Shown here: one piece after another, positions 27,409-35,517 of the stretch
Layout of the letters: every line of letters starts with the position of its first letter
How positions within the stretch are numbered: position 1 is the stretch's first letter
Assembly (NCBI RefSeq): GCF_019977655.1
Contig: NZ_AP024849.1
Coordinates: 877,001 to 941,000, forward strand
Reading direction: 5' to 3'
From: Clostridium gelidum
Lineage (GTDB): Bacteria > Bacillota > Clostridia > Clostridiales > Clostridiaceae
Length of the DNA stretch: 64,000 nt
Notes under the pieces: generated by a model
The model's input: the letters and a program-made list of their open reading frames with translations, nothing else
Told to the model about the DNA's origin: nothing
The model's database searches: none
Translations under genes and position numbers: made by a program

Positions 27409-28296
27409 ATGAAATTAACATTAAACAATATCTGTAAAAGTTTTTCGGGTAAAAAGGCTGTAGATAATGTTAATATAGAAGTTTCTAATGGAATATGGGG
27501 GCTAATTGGGGCTAATGGTGCTGGAAAAACAACATTAATGAATATTATATGTGATGTATTAAAACCTGATAGTGGTGTTATTTATTTTGAAAACCAACCT
27601 GTGTTAAAACTAGATGATGAATATAGAAGTATACTTGGATATTTACCACAAAATTTTGGCTGTGATGGAACATTCACGGTAAAAGATTATTTGGAGTATA
27701 TGGCAGAATTAAAAGGCTTACCTTATGCAAAGGCAAAGAAACAAATTAATAAGTTAATTGAAGTATTAAGTTTAACAGAATATACAAAGAGGAAAGTATG
27801 TCAATTATCAGGTGGAACACTAAGGCGTGTAGGAATAGCACAAGCGTTATTAAATAACCCTAAAATATTGATATTTGATGAGCCAACAGCTGGATTAGAT
27901 CCAGGAGAAAGAATTCGTTTTAGACAGCTTATATCAGAATATGCAAAGGATAAAATAGTCATTATATCAACTCATATAGTATCGGATATTGAAAATATAT
28001 CAACAAACAATATCATTATGAGGCAAGGTAAAATTATATCAGTTGGAAATCGGGAAAAATTAATAAGTAATCTTATAGGCAAGATATGGACTGCACATGG
28101 TAGTGAAAATGAAGTTAACGTCTTATTGAAACAAGAAAATATTATTAACATTCATTATGAGGATAATAATAAATTAGAGGTAAGATATGTTAGTGACAGT
28201 CCAATATTTGAAAATGCGCAAAGCTGTGTTCCGACGTTAGAAGATGTATATTTGTGGGAGTTCAAAGAAGAGATTAAAAATTATAAGTTAGGGTGA
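27409..28296 (+). CDS. ABC transporter ATP-binding protein
   Basis: About 295 aa. Walker A GANGAGKTTL, signature LSGGTLRR, Walker B LIFDEPTAGLDP, H-loop STHIVSD. ATG 27409 follows AGGAGG; the in-frame ATG at 27391 is upstream of that site. The extra C-terminal ~75 residues are typical of bacitracin/lantibiotic-immunity ATPases. Pairs with the next permease, possibly for self-immunity or export. Confidence 0.9.
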   Translation: MKLTLNNICKSFSGKKAVDNVNIEVSNGIWGLIGANGAGKTTLMNIICDVLKPDSGVIYFENQPVLKLDDEYRSILGYLPQNFGCDGTFTVKDYLEYMAELKGLPYAKAKKQINKLIEVLSLTEYTKRKVCQLSGGTLRRVGIAQALLNNPKILIFDEPTAGLDPGERIRFRQLISEYAKDKIVIISTHIVSDIENISTNNIIMRQGKIISVGNREKLISNLIGKIWTAHGSENEVNVLLKQENIINIHYEDNNKLEVRYVSDSPIFENAQSCVPTLEDVYLWEFKEEIKNYKLG

Positions 28297-28302
28297 GGAA
28301 AT

Positions 28303-29517
28303 ATGTTAAGACTTATTAAATTAGAATTGAAACATATATTAAAAATGCACAATACTATAATTATTTTCTTTATTTTAATAATATTAGCAGTTGGTTTATC
28401 TATTCTTTCTACCTATGGAGAAAATGGATATGTACTGAATAATAATGAATCTACAACCTTATCTGGTCTAGATGCTGTGCATAATATACAACAAGTTGAA
28501 AAGGAAACAGAGTTATCTGGAAAACATTTGGCTGATGTTTTTGAAAAGCAGAAAGAAATTTACAAAAAGTATGGTGAATCTACTCCAGATGAGGTGCTTG
28601 TAAAAGATGTATATCCTTATAGTGGGGAGAAAAACTTAATACAGTGGGTTTACGGTATAGACGTTAATTATAATTATTCTAAAATATATGACAAGCTATC
28701 TGGAAATGATATATTGAAATTTTATGATAAACTCAAAAATTCTAGAAATGAGTATCTTGGTCAGCAGTTAAAAGGAAATACAAAGGCATATGAATTAGAA
28801 CAAAAAAGAGCAGAAAAAATAAACATACCATTTTATTATTATCCGAAAGTAGGTTGGGATTCTGCGCTTGATAAATTAGGGGCAAGTATGAGGGTAATTG
28901 CATTTTTATGTTGTACATTAGCAGTACAATTATTCTCTGGCAATTATCAGAATGGAGCTGATGTTGTTTTTAGAACAACTAAACATGGTAGAAAAGCACT
29001 TGCATTATCTAGAACTATAGCAATGTCAATAGTTGGAATTCTTTTGTATATAGTTTATATGGGAGTATATACATTATCATGTACTATGCTTTTTGGAGTG
29101 AAGGGACTGAAAGATCCTATACAACTCATAAGTATATTTTCATGTAGCCCATATACAATTGGACAAGTATTTATGCAGACAATTTTACTAGGGATAATAT
29201 CTGTGATTTCAGTAATCATTATTACATTATGTGTATCTTCTAGGATTAAGTCACCGATATATGCTTTGGCATTTTCTGTTGCTATATTAATAGCACCAAT
29301 TATCATTCAAAGTGTGCCTAGTGCACCAAACTTAGTTTATTTTATAAGTGATATTTTCCCAAGTAGCGGGATGGATATTTATGGAGAGCTTGTGAGATCT
29401 AATTACTATTCTGCTATTAGATCTCCATATGTAATAACTACTGCAGCAATATTGAATATAATTTTAGGAGTTTTTTTAACAAAACATTTTTATGATAAGC
29501 ATGAAGGAGGAAGATAA
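28303..29517 (+). CDS. ABC transporter permease (probable RiPP immunity/export)
   Basis: 404 aa. One membrane segment near residues 15-35, a ~170-residue external region, then five more segments. No sequence motif beyond this layout is recognised. It starts 6 nt after the ATPase gene and its stop is one base before the radical SAM gene, so all are one operon. Confidence 0.82.
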   Translation: MLRLIKLELKHILKMHNTIIIFFILIILAVGLSILSTYGENGYVLNNNESTTLSGLDAVHNIQQVEKETELSGKHLADVFEKQKEIYKKYGESTPDEVLVKDVYPYSGEKNLIQWVYGIDVNYNYSKIYDKLSGNDILKFYDKLKNSRNEYLGQQLKGNTKAYELEQKRAEKINIPFYYYPKVGWDSALDKLGASMRVIAFLCCTLAVQLFSGNYQNGADVVFRTTKHGRKALALSRTIAMSIVGILLYIVYMGVYTLSCTMLFGVKGLKDPIQLISIFSCSPYTIGQVFMQTILLGIISVISVIIITLCVSSRIKSPIYALAFSVAILIAPIIIQSVPSAPNLVYFISDIFPSSGMDIYGELVRSNYYSAIRSPYVITTAAILNIILGVFLTKHFYDKHEGGR

Positions 29518-31038
29518 ATGATAAGCATTAATAGTTTAATTAAAGAAAAAGAAACAGGAGATATTTATAGATTAGGGGCTACTTTTTCTACCGATAAAAG
29601 CAATTATGTATATGATACGGGCACAGGTAAAGTTGTTCAGTTGGATGAGGAAAGTTCACCATTTATTACTGGATTGTTTGATGAAAATACTTCTGCATCA
29701 CAACTTAGAAATATAGCTGATGAAAATAAAAATATAGATAATGTTATTGATTTTCTTAAAGAAGAAAATTTGCTTTGTAATCCAGAAATAAAGCATTTCA
29801 TACCTTTAGAAAATAAAATTAAAGAAGAAAATTTGCAAATGGAACAATTAATAATTGAATTGACAGGTAAATGCAATTTGAGATGTAAGTATTGTATTTA
29901 TAATGATTATAATGATGGAACTAGAAATTTTAACACTAAAAGTATAGAATTTGAAACTGCAAAAAAAGCAATTGATTATATATATTTGCATCGTAGCAAT
30001 AAGAGATTAGCTATAACTTTTTATGGTGGAGAGCCATTAGTAAAATTTGATGTAATGAAACAGTGTATAGAATATTCATTAGAGCATCTCAAGGATTGCA
30101 ATTTAAGCTTTTCATTTACTACAAATTTAACATTAGTTACAAAGGAAATAGCAGATTACTTGGCACGCATTCCTAATTTGAGTATTGTTGTAAGCTTAGA
30201 TGGACCAGAGGAAGTTCAAAATACTGCAAGGGTATATGCTGATGGTAAACCGACATTTAAAGATGCATTTAGAGGTCTTAAACTATTATCGGAAGCGATT
30301 AATAAATACAAAAAAACTACTATCACAGTTAATGCAGTTTTATTGCCACCATATACAGTAGAACGTTTAGAAAAAATAAATAGCTTTTTTGGATCTTTAG
30401 ATTTCTTGTCAGATGACACAGAAGTACGAGTTACTTATCCAGCGCAAGGTACTGTGCCTGAAAGTTATTTTGATGAATTAAAAAATAAAGGTTATGATGA
30501 TCATCAGATTGCTGATGGATGGTTTGATTGGGCAATTAAGAAGACTAGAGAAAGTGTTTCTAATGAAAATAAACATAATATTTATTCACATGTTTTAGAA
30601 GCTTCACTAACTCAAATACATAATAGAATATTAAGAGACAAGCCAATAGATCTATATTATTATAATGGATGTTGTCTTCCAGGTCAAAGACGATTATATG
30701 TATGTACAGATGGCAGCTATAAAGTTTGTGAACGTATTGGAGATTCGCCAGTGATAGGACATGTAGATACTGGTTTAAATGAGGAAGCAGTTAAAAAGTA
30801 TTATTTAAATAAATATGAAGAGGAATCCATACAAGATTGCTCTAAATGCTGGGCTGTCCAGCTATGTGATATTTGCTATGCAGATTGTTATGAGGAATCT
30901 GGAATTGATATTGAGAAGAAAAGAAACATATGTAAAAACTTAAGAAATAGGTATCTATCATGGTTAGTTTATTACCATAAAGTTTTAGAAGATTATCCAG
31001 AAAGAATAGATCAAATATCAAAAATAGAAGCCAACTAA
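29518..31038 (+). CDS. Radical SAM/SPASM peptide maturase
   Basis: 506 aa. An N-terminal ~100-residue RRE-like region precedes the radical SAM core with CNLRCKYC (Cys119, 123, 126) and YGGEP. The C-terminal SPASM region is Cys-rich: CCLPGQRRLYVCTDGSYKVC-type and CSKCWAVQLCDICYADC. Such enzymes install thioether or other crosslinks on Cys-rich precursor peptides (sactipeptides, ranthipeptides). The substrate gene follows 60 nt later. Confidence 0.92.
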   Translation: MISINSLIKEKETGDIYRLGATFSTDKSNYVYDTGTGKVVQLDEESSPFITGLFDENTSASQLRNIADENKNIDNVIDFLKEENLLCNPEIKHFIPLENKIKEENLQMEQLIIELTGKCNLRCKYCIYNDYNDGTRNFNTKSIEFETAKKAIDYIYLHRSNKRLAITFYGGEPLVKFDVMKQCIEYSLEHLKDCNLSFSFTTNLTLVTKEIADYLARIPNLSIVVSLDGPEEVQNTARVYADGKPTFKDAFRGLKLLSEAINKYKKTTITVNAVLLPPYTVERLEKINSFFGSLDFLSDDTEVRVTYPAQGTVPESYFDELKNKGYDDHQIADGWFDWAIKKTRESVSNENKHNIYSHVLEASLTQIHNRILRDKPIDLYYYNGCCLPGQRRLYVCTDGSYKVCERIGDSPVIGHVDTGLNEEAVKKYYLNKYEEESIQDCSKCWAVQLCDICYADCYEESGIDIEKKRNICKNLRNRYLSWLVYYHKVLEDYPERIDQISKIEAN

Positions 31039-31050
31039 TAATTAATTGCA

Positions 31051-31334
31051 TGAAAAATAGACAATTATTAATTAAAATAAGAGAGGAAGTTTTTAATATG
31101 AAAATAGTTAATCCATTAAACAGAAGACCAGAAACAGAAGAAACTATGGTAATGGGAGGATGTCATTGTTATTGCAACAGTGGAAGTAGTAGCACATACA
31201 CTGCATCATGGACACCATTTATGCCTAGTTGTGAATGTAATTGTAATTCTAAAAATAGTGGTGACAATTATAGCGTAGCATACAAAGCAGGTCATTAATT
31301 AGTTATAAATTAAATAAATAATTGTCTATTTTCA
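31051..31334. repeat. Inverted repeat bracketing the precursor gene
   Basis: TGAAAAATAGACAATTATT (31051-31069) and AATAATTGTCTATTTTCA (31317-31334) are inverted copies with one extra A in the left copy. They would close a long stem around the whole precursor reading frame. Confidence 0.7.
31098..31298 (+). CDS. RiPP precursor peptide with two CxCxC modules
   Basis: 66 aa from ATG 31098 (GAGAGGA upstream); the longer frame from 31050 would read through the inverted repeat. Leader ~1-21, ending in MVMGG. The core has Cys22, 24, 26 (CHCYCNS) and Cys45, 47, 49 (CECNCNS), 23 residues apart, with a Ser/Thr- and aromatic-rich loop between. Layout recalls the C. acetobutylicum CAC0658-0660 type putative sactipeptide loci (from memory). 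GG at 20-21 could be the cut site. Confidence 0.85.
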   Translation: MKIVNPLNRRPETEETMVMGGCHCYCNSGSSSTYTASWTPFMPSCECNCNSKNSGDNYSVAYKAGH

Positions 31335-31364
31335 GATACTACTTACATAAAGTAAGTAGAATAT

Positions 31365-31411
31365 AAAAAAGTATTATTGTATATTTATTATATACAATAA
31401 TACTTTTTTTT
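31365..31411 (+). terminator. Strong terminator of the RiPP operon
   Basis: AAGTATTATTGTATAT and ATATACAATAATACTT form a 16-bp stem followed by eight T. Confidence 0.92.
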
Positions 31412-31564
31412 ATTCATCTTATATTGAATTAAAAAGAAGTTAATGTTAAAAAACTTAAGGATATGCTTTGCATATATTCACATAGTTGTAACAGAAATGA
31501 GAATTTAAGGAATAATATGCATAAGTGATTGGTAATTTAAATTATATGAGTTAATGATTAGATA

Positions 31565-31627
31565 TTTATGCAATAAAAAGTCATTTTCTACAAAGCGTAT
31601 TGTGTACAAAAAATCAAAAGTTATACT
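31565..31627 (+). promoter_or_regulatory. Duplicate of the agrB promoter with paired LytTR-type boxes
   Basis: Boxes TTTATGCAA (31565-31573) and TTTCTACAA (31585-31593) are 20 bp apart. A weak -35 ATTGTG (31599-31604), a 17-bp spacer and -10 TATACT (31622-31627) follow. Spacing and most bases match the agrB promoter at 23574-23636, so it should answer to the same AgrA-like regulator. Confidence 0.65.
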
Positions 31628-31648
31628 GTTATTAAAAAGGTGCGATTT

Positions 31649-31747
31649 GTGATTGATAAAATGACAAACACTTTAATGAAAATGTTTACGTATAAATTGC
31701 ATAGAAATACATTTGTAAAAAAAATCAAGTGTTATAGAATCAAGTAA
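31649..31747 (+). CDS. 32-aa basic peptide or agrB N-terminal relic
   Basis: GTG 31649 with AAAAAGGTG upstream. The peptide starts VIDKMTNTLMKMF, which lines up with the AgrB start MVEKIANILVKKM, then diverges (YKLHRNTF..KIKCYRIK). It is strongly basic with one Cys five residues from its end. It may be a truncated agrB left after duplication, or a small peptide now in use. Confidence 0.35.
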   Translation: MIDKMTNTLMKMFTYKLHRNTFVKKIKCYRIK

Positions 31748-31798
31748 AAAATGTAAAATATATTTTTTCATATCATGTAAATAGAGCTGAAAAACTAG

Positions 31799-31840
31799 GA
31801 GCACATAAACAGATGAAACTCTCTGATTATGTGCTTTTTT
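31799..31840 (+). terminator. Terminator of the short transcript
   Basis: AGCACATAA pairs with TTATGTGCT around a loop, followed by TTTTT. Confidence 0.85.
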
Positions 31841-31844
31841 CGAC

Positions 31845-32051
31845 TTTAAAAAAACTTTAGAAATTATATCAGAAAAAGCTATCGAAGATGCGTTTGTAGA
31901 AAGTTATCATTTATTATGTTCTGATAACAAAGAGATACTCGAAGAATTTTTGCAGAGAAGGGATGATAATTTAAATAGTAGTAATGTTAATAAGCAAATA
32001 TTAAAAATAGATAAAGAACTAGATGCACTAGAAGGAAAGAAGGTTCTGTAA
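31845..32051 (+). pseudogene. Serine site-specific recombinase fragment
   Basis: Frame 31845-32051 reads FKKTLEIISEKAIEDAFVES and later VNKQILKIDKELDALEGKK, a segment typical of the C-terminal coiled region of large serine recombinases. No catalytic domain, start or zinc ribbon is present, and it stops after 68 codons. It suggests past integration or excision at this edge of the agr-RiPP island. Confidence 0.65.
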
Positions 32052-32152
32052 AAACAATTATTATAGTTGATTCACATTTGATGAAGTGATAACATATTAA
32101 ATGCTTAAAATAATTATGAAGAACATATAAAATTAAATTGTTGAGGTTAAGT

Positions 32153-32696
32153 ATGAAGATTAAAAACGTATTTTTAACAGGATTAATTAAGTGTGGGAAA
32201 AGCACATTAATAAATAATATTTTAGATAAATTAAATAAATCATATTCAGGATATAGAACTTTACCATATTATATAAATAATGTACAACAAGGCTTTTACA
32301 TAGAAGGATGTATGGAAAATGAAAATATATGTAAGCCAATTTCAGTTAAAATAGAAGACTATAAAATGATTCCTATAGTAGAAACATTTGAAATTATAGG
32401 TGTTAATATTATTGAAGAAAAGTGTAGAGGACTTAAATTCTGAAATTATACTTTTGGATGAAATTGGATTTTTGGAAAAAGAAGCGTATAAGTTTAAAAA
32501 AGAAATAATTAAATGCTTAGATAATAATAAATTTGTTATAGGTGTACTTAGGAAAATGAATGATGAATTTATTGACTATATTAAAAGAAGAGAAGATACT
32601 TTGGTTATAGACATAGAAAATATAGACTATGAATCCAGAGAAGATATATGCAATAATATAATTTCTATAATTAATGAGGAGGAAAGAAACTTATGA
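32153..32696 (+). pseudogene. THEP1-like nucleoside-triphosphatase, frameshifted
   Basis: ATG 32153 (TTGAGG upstream) reads MKIKNVFLTGLIKCGKSTLI, a P-loop, up to a TGA at 32441. The rest (LNSEIILLDEIGFLEKEAYK with Walker B) continues in another frame to 32696. One frameshift near 32410-32425 would join them into a ~180-aa THEP1/DUF265 protein. It sits before the FecCD-type importer and ends 3 nt past that gene's start. Confidence 0.75.
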
Positions 32697-33730
32697 AAAA
32701 ATTAAAAAGAATTTCGTCAATTATATTGATATTTATGTTTATTACAACGTCTTTTATTGGATGTGGTAATAATGAAAAAGCAAAAGATGCAGGTACTAGC
32801 AATAAAACTATTACTGTTGAGGATCAATTAGGAAGAAAAGTAGAAATTAAAGGTGATGTAAATAAAATTGTCTCAAGTTATACAATTTCAACCTCATTGT
32901 TAATTGCTTTAGGTGTTAAGGACAAGGTTATAGGAGTTGAAATGAAATCTAAAGATAGGGAACTTTATAAGAAAGCTGCAACTGAATTTTTTAATTTACC
33001 AGAAGTAGGTCCGTCAAAAACTATAAATGTAGAAGAATGCGCAAAATTAGAGCCGGATTTAGTAATAATTCCAACTAGGCTTAAAGAATTTATACCTAAA
33101 TTTGAAAAACTTAATATTCCGGTTATTGCTATAGAACCAGAAACACTAGATTCATTTTTAGAATGTGTAAAACTTATAGGAAAGTCTGTTAATGCAGAAG
33201 AAAGAGCTAATGAAATTGTTAAATACTATAATGATAATTTAGATAAAGCAAAGACGTTAAACAAAGACATTGTAAATAAGCCTAATGTATATTTGGCAGG
33301 AAGTAGTAGTGTTTTAAGAACATGCACATCAAAAATGTATCAAGATTATATGATAAATGTATCAGGTGGAAATAATGTAACTTCAAAACTTGAAGATGGC
33401 TACTGGGTTGATATATCAGCGGAACAATTATTATCTTACAATCCTGACGTCATTTATATAGTAGAATATGCTGAATATAGTATAGAAGATGTACTTAAAG
33501 ATTCAAGATTAAAAGATGTAAAGGCAATTAAAAATAATAAAGTTTTTGTAATTCCATCAGTTTTAGAACCTTGGGATTATCCTACACCATCCTCAATTTT
33601 AGGAGTTCTTTGGATGACAAATAATATTAATCCTGAGAAATATACAAAAGATGAATTTGAAAAAGACTCAAAAGCTTTTTATAAGAAATATTTTAAATTA
33701 GAAGTAAATAATGAGGAAATTGGACTATGA
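32693..33730 (+). CDS. ABC transporter substrate-binding lipoprotein (BtuF/FhuD-like fold)
   Basis: 345 aa. Signal peptide ending in the lipobox FIGC, then a two-lobed periplasmic-binding domain (IVSSYTISTSLLIALGVKDK, LEPDLVIIPTRLKEF). GAGGAGG before ATG. The class includes iron-siderophore, cobalamin and molybdate/tungstate (MolA/WtpA-unlike, FecB-like) carriers. Its place in a molybdenum-enzyme gene cluster suggests an oxyanion such as molybdate, but that is inference. Confidence 0.9.
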   Translation: MKKLKRISSIILIFMFITTSFIGCGNNEKAKDAGTSNKTITVEDQLGRKVEIKGDVNKIVSSYTISTSLLIALGVKDKVIGVEMKSKDRELYKKAATEFFNLPEVGPSKTINVEECAKLEPDLVIIPTRLKEFIPKFEKLNIPVIAIEPETLDSFLECVKLIGKSVNAEERANEIVKYYNDNLDKAKTLNKDIVNKPNVYLAGSSSVLRTCTSKMYQDYMINVSGGNNVTSKLEDGYWVDISAEQLLSYNPDVIYIVEYAEYSIEDVLKDSRLKDVKAIKNNKVFVIPSVLEPWDYPTPSSILGVLWMTNNINPEKYTKDEFEKDSKAFYKKYFKLEVNNEEIGL

Positions 33731-34716
33731 AATTAAGATATACTACTATAATAAGTAGTATTGTTTTGGTAATAGCAGTAATTGTGTCACTATTAATTGG
33801 TAGATATAATATTAAGCCACTAGAAATAATAAATACTATTTTTTATGGAAATACTGATTCAATGGAATTTAATTTAATTTGGAATATACGATTTCCAAGA
33901 GTAATACTAGTTTCAGTATGTGGTGGAGCTTTAGCATTATCTGGTATGGTTTATCAAAGCATATTTCAAAATCCTATAGTGTCTCCAGATGTACTTGGAG
34001 TAAGCTCTGGAGCTTCACTAGGTGCTGCAATTGCAATAGTTTTCTTAGTAGCATCACCAGCTATGATTCAAGTTATGGCATTTATTTTTGGAATAGGTGC
34101 TGTACTTTTTTCATTAATTTTATCTAAAAACATGAGAAGTAATAGAGTATTAGCTCTTATTATAGCGGGAATTGTAACTGGAGCTATATCATCATCTTTT
34201 TTAATGATTATAAAGTATTTGGCAGATCCATATAAAGAATTACCATCAATAGACTTTTGGCTTATGGGAGGCTTTTATAATAGTTCATGGAGTAATGTAA
34301 GTTATGTAGCAGTGCTTACGGCTATATCAACAATAATACTATTTTTGCTTAGATGGAAATTAAAAGTTCTTACAATGGGAGATGAACAAGCAAAGCTTTT
34401 AGGGATAAATGTTAAAGCTATCCGAATGATAGCTATATTTTCAGCAACCCTTTTAGTGTCAGCAGTTGTTTCAGTTGCTGGTATTATAAGCTGGATAGGA
34501 TTATTAGCTCCTCATATAGTAAAATTTTATACTAAGGATGACATATCAGAGGTAATGGGATTAACTATGATTATTGGAGCAATTATAATGATTATAGCAG
34601 ACACAATAGCACGAAGTATAACATCAACAGAAATTCCAGTAAGCATATTAACATCATTAGTAGGTGCACCATTCTTAGTTTATATTCTTAATCGAAAGGA
34701 AAATCTTATTAGATGA
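33727..34716 (+). CDS. FecCD-type ABC transporter permease
   Basis: 329 aa, about nine or ten membrane segments. Family landmarks: RFPRVILVSVCGGALALSG, QNPIVSPDVLGVSSGASLG and SWIGLLAPHIVKFYT. Overlaps the binding-protein gene by 4 nt and the ATPase gene by 4 nt. Confidence 0.94.
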   Translation: MKLRYTTIISSIVLVIAVIVSLLIGRYNIKPLEIINTIFYGNTDSMEFNLIWNIRFPRVILVSVCGGALALSGMVYQSIFQNPIVSPDVLGVSSGASLGAAIAIVFLVASPAMIQVMAFIFGIGAVLFSLILSKNMRSNRVLALIIAGIVTGAISSSFLMIIKYLADPYKELPSIDFWLMGGFYNSSWSNVSYVAVLTAISTIILFLLRWKLKVLTMGDEQAKLLGINVKAIRMIAIFSATLLVSAVVSVAGIISWIGLLAPHIVKFYTKDDISEVMGLTMIIGAIIMIIADTIARSITSTEIPVSILTSLVGAPFLVYILNRKENLIR

Positions 34717-35492
34717 AAAGTGATTTAGAAATAAAGAATTTAAGTGTTAATTATTTAGATAAAGCAATATTAGATAATATTAATCTTTTACTTAAAGAAG
34801 GAGAAGTTACTATTCTTTTAGGATTGAATGGCACTGGAAAGACAACATTACTAAAATCTATGGTTGGGCTTGTAAAAACCATAAGTGGCGAATTGATTTA
34901 TGATAATAAAGATATATTAAAGATTTCTAATAAGGAAAGAGGCAAATTAATATCGTATATTTCACAAAATCTACATACAAGTAAAAATTATAGTGTAGAA
35001 GATATTATTCTTATGGGGATTACACCTTACCTTGGATTATTTGATATGCCAAGTGAAAAGCATTACCAAATGGTTAATGAAGCACTTAAAAAATTGAAAA
35101 TATATCATCTAAAGAATAGGCTTATAGGCGAATTAAGCGGCGGAGAGAGAAGGTTAGTTTACTTAGCCAGAGTATTTATTCAAAATTCTAATATTATACT
35201 TTTAGATGAGCCGAATACATTTTTAGATTACGTAAAACAACATGATTTTTTTAAATTCCTTACGAAAATTATTAACGAAAATAATTTAATAAATTTAATT
35301 ACAGTACACGATATTAATTTAGCTTTAAGATATGCAGATAAAATAGTAATATTAAATGAAAATAAAATAGTAGATACTATTGATTGTGGAATTGAAGATT
35401 ATGAGAAAAAGTTTGTAGGTATAATGGAGAAAATATATAACAGAAAGCTTGAGATTTGTTATACAAAATTTGGTCCATTTATAGTGTGTTAA
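34713..35492 (+). CDS. ABC transporter ATP-binding protein (FecE-type)
   Basis: 259 aa. Walker A GLNGTGKTTL, signature LSGGERRLVYLARV, Walker B IILLDEPNTFLD, H-loop VHDINLA. Powers the FecCD-type permease. It is 25 nt before yqeC. Confidence 0.94.
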   Translation: MKSDLEIKNLSVNYLDKAILDNINLLLKEGEVTILLGLNGTGKTTLLKSMVGLVKTISGELIYDNKDILKISNKERGKLISYISQNLHTSKNYSVEDIILMGITPYLGLFDMPSEKHYQMVNEALKKLKIYHLKNRLIGELSGGERRLVYLARVFIQNSNIILLDEPNTFLDYVKQHDFFKFLTKIINENNLINLITVHDINLALRYADKIVILNENKIVDTIDCGIEDYEKKFVGIMEKIYNRKLEICYTKFGPFIVC

Positions 35493-35517
35493 ATTTTAAA
35501 ATAATGAGGTTGAAAAT

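Larger units (their letters stand above)
31634..31840 (+). ncRNA. Candidate agr-controlled short transcript (RNAIII-like idea)
   Basis: Between the duplicated LytTR-type promoter and the terminator at 31799-31840 lies room for a transcript of ~205 nt. It contains one small frame (31649-31747). The layout (an agr-controlled short RNA that may also code a peptide) recalls staphylococcal RNAIII, but there is no sequence similarity and it could be a decayed agrB copy. Confidence 0.35.
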
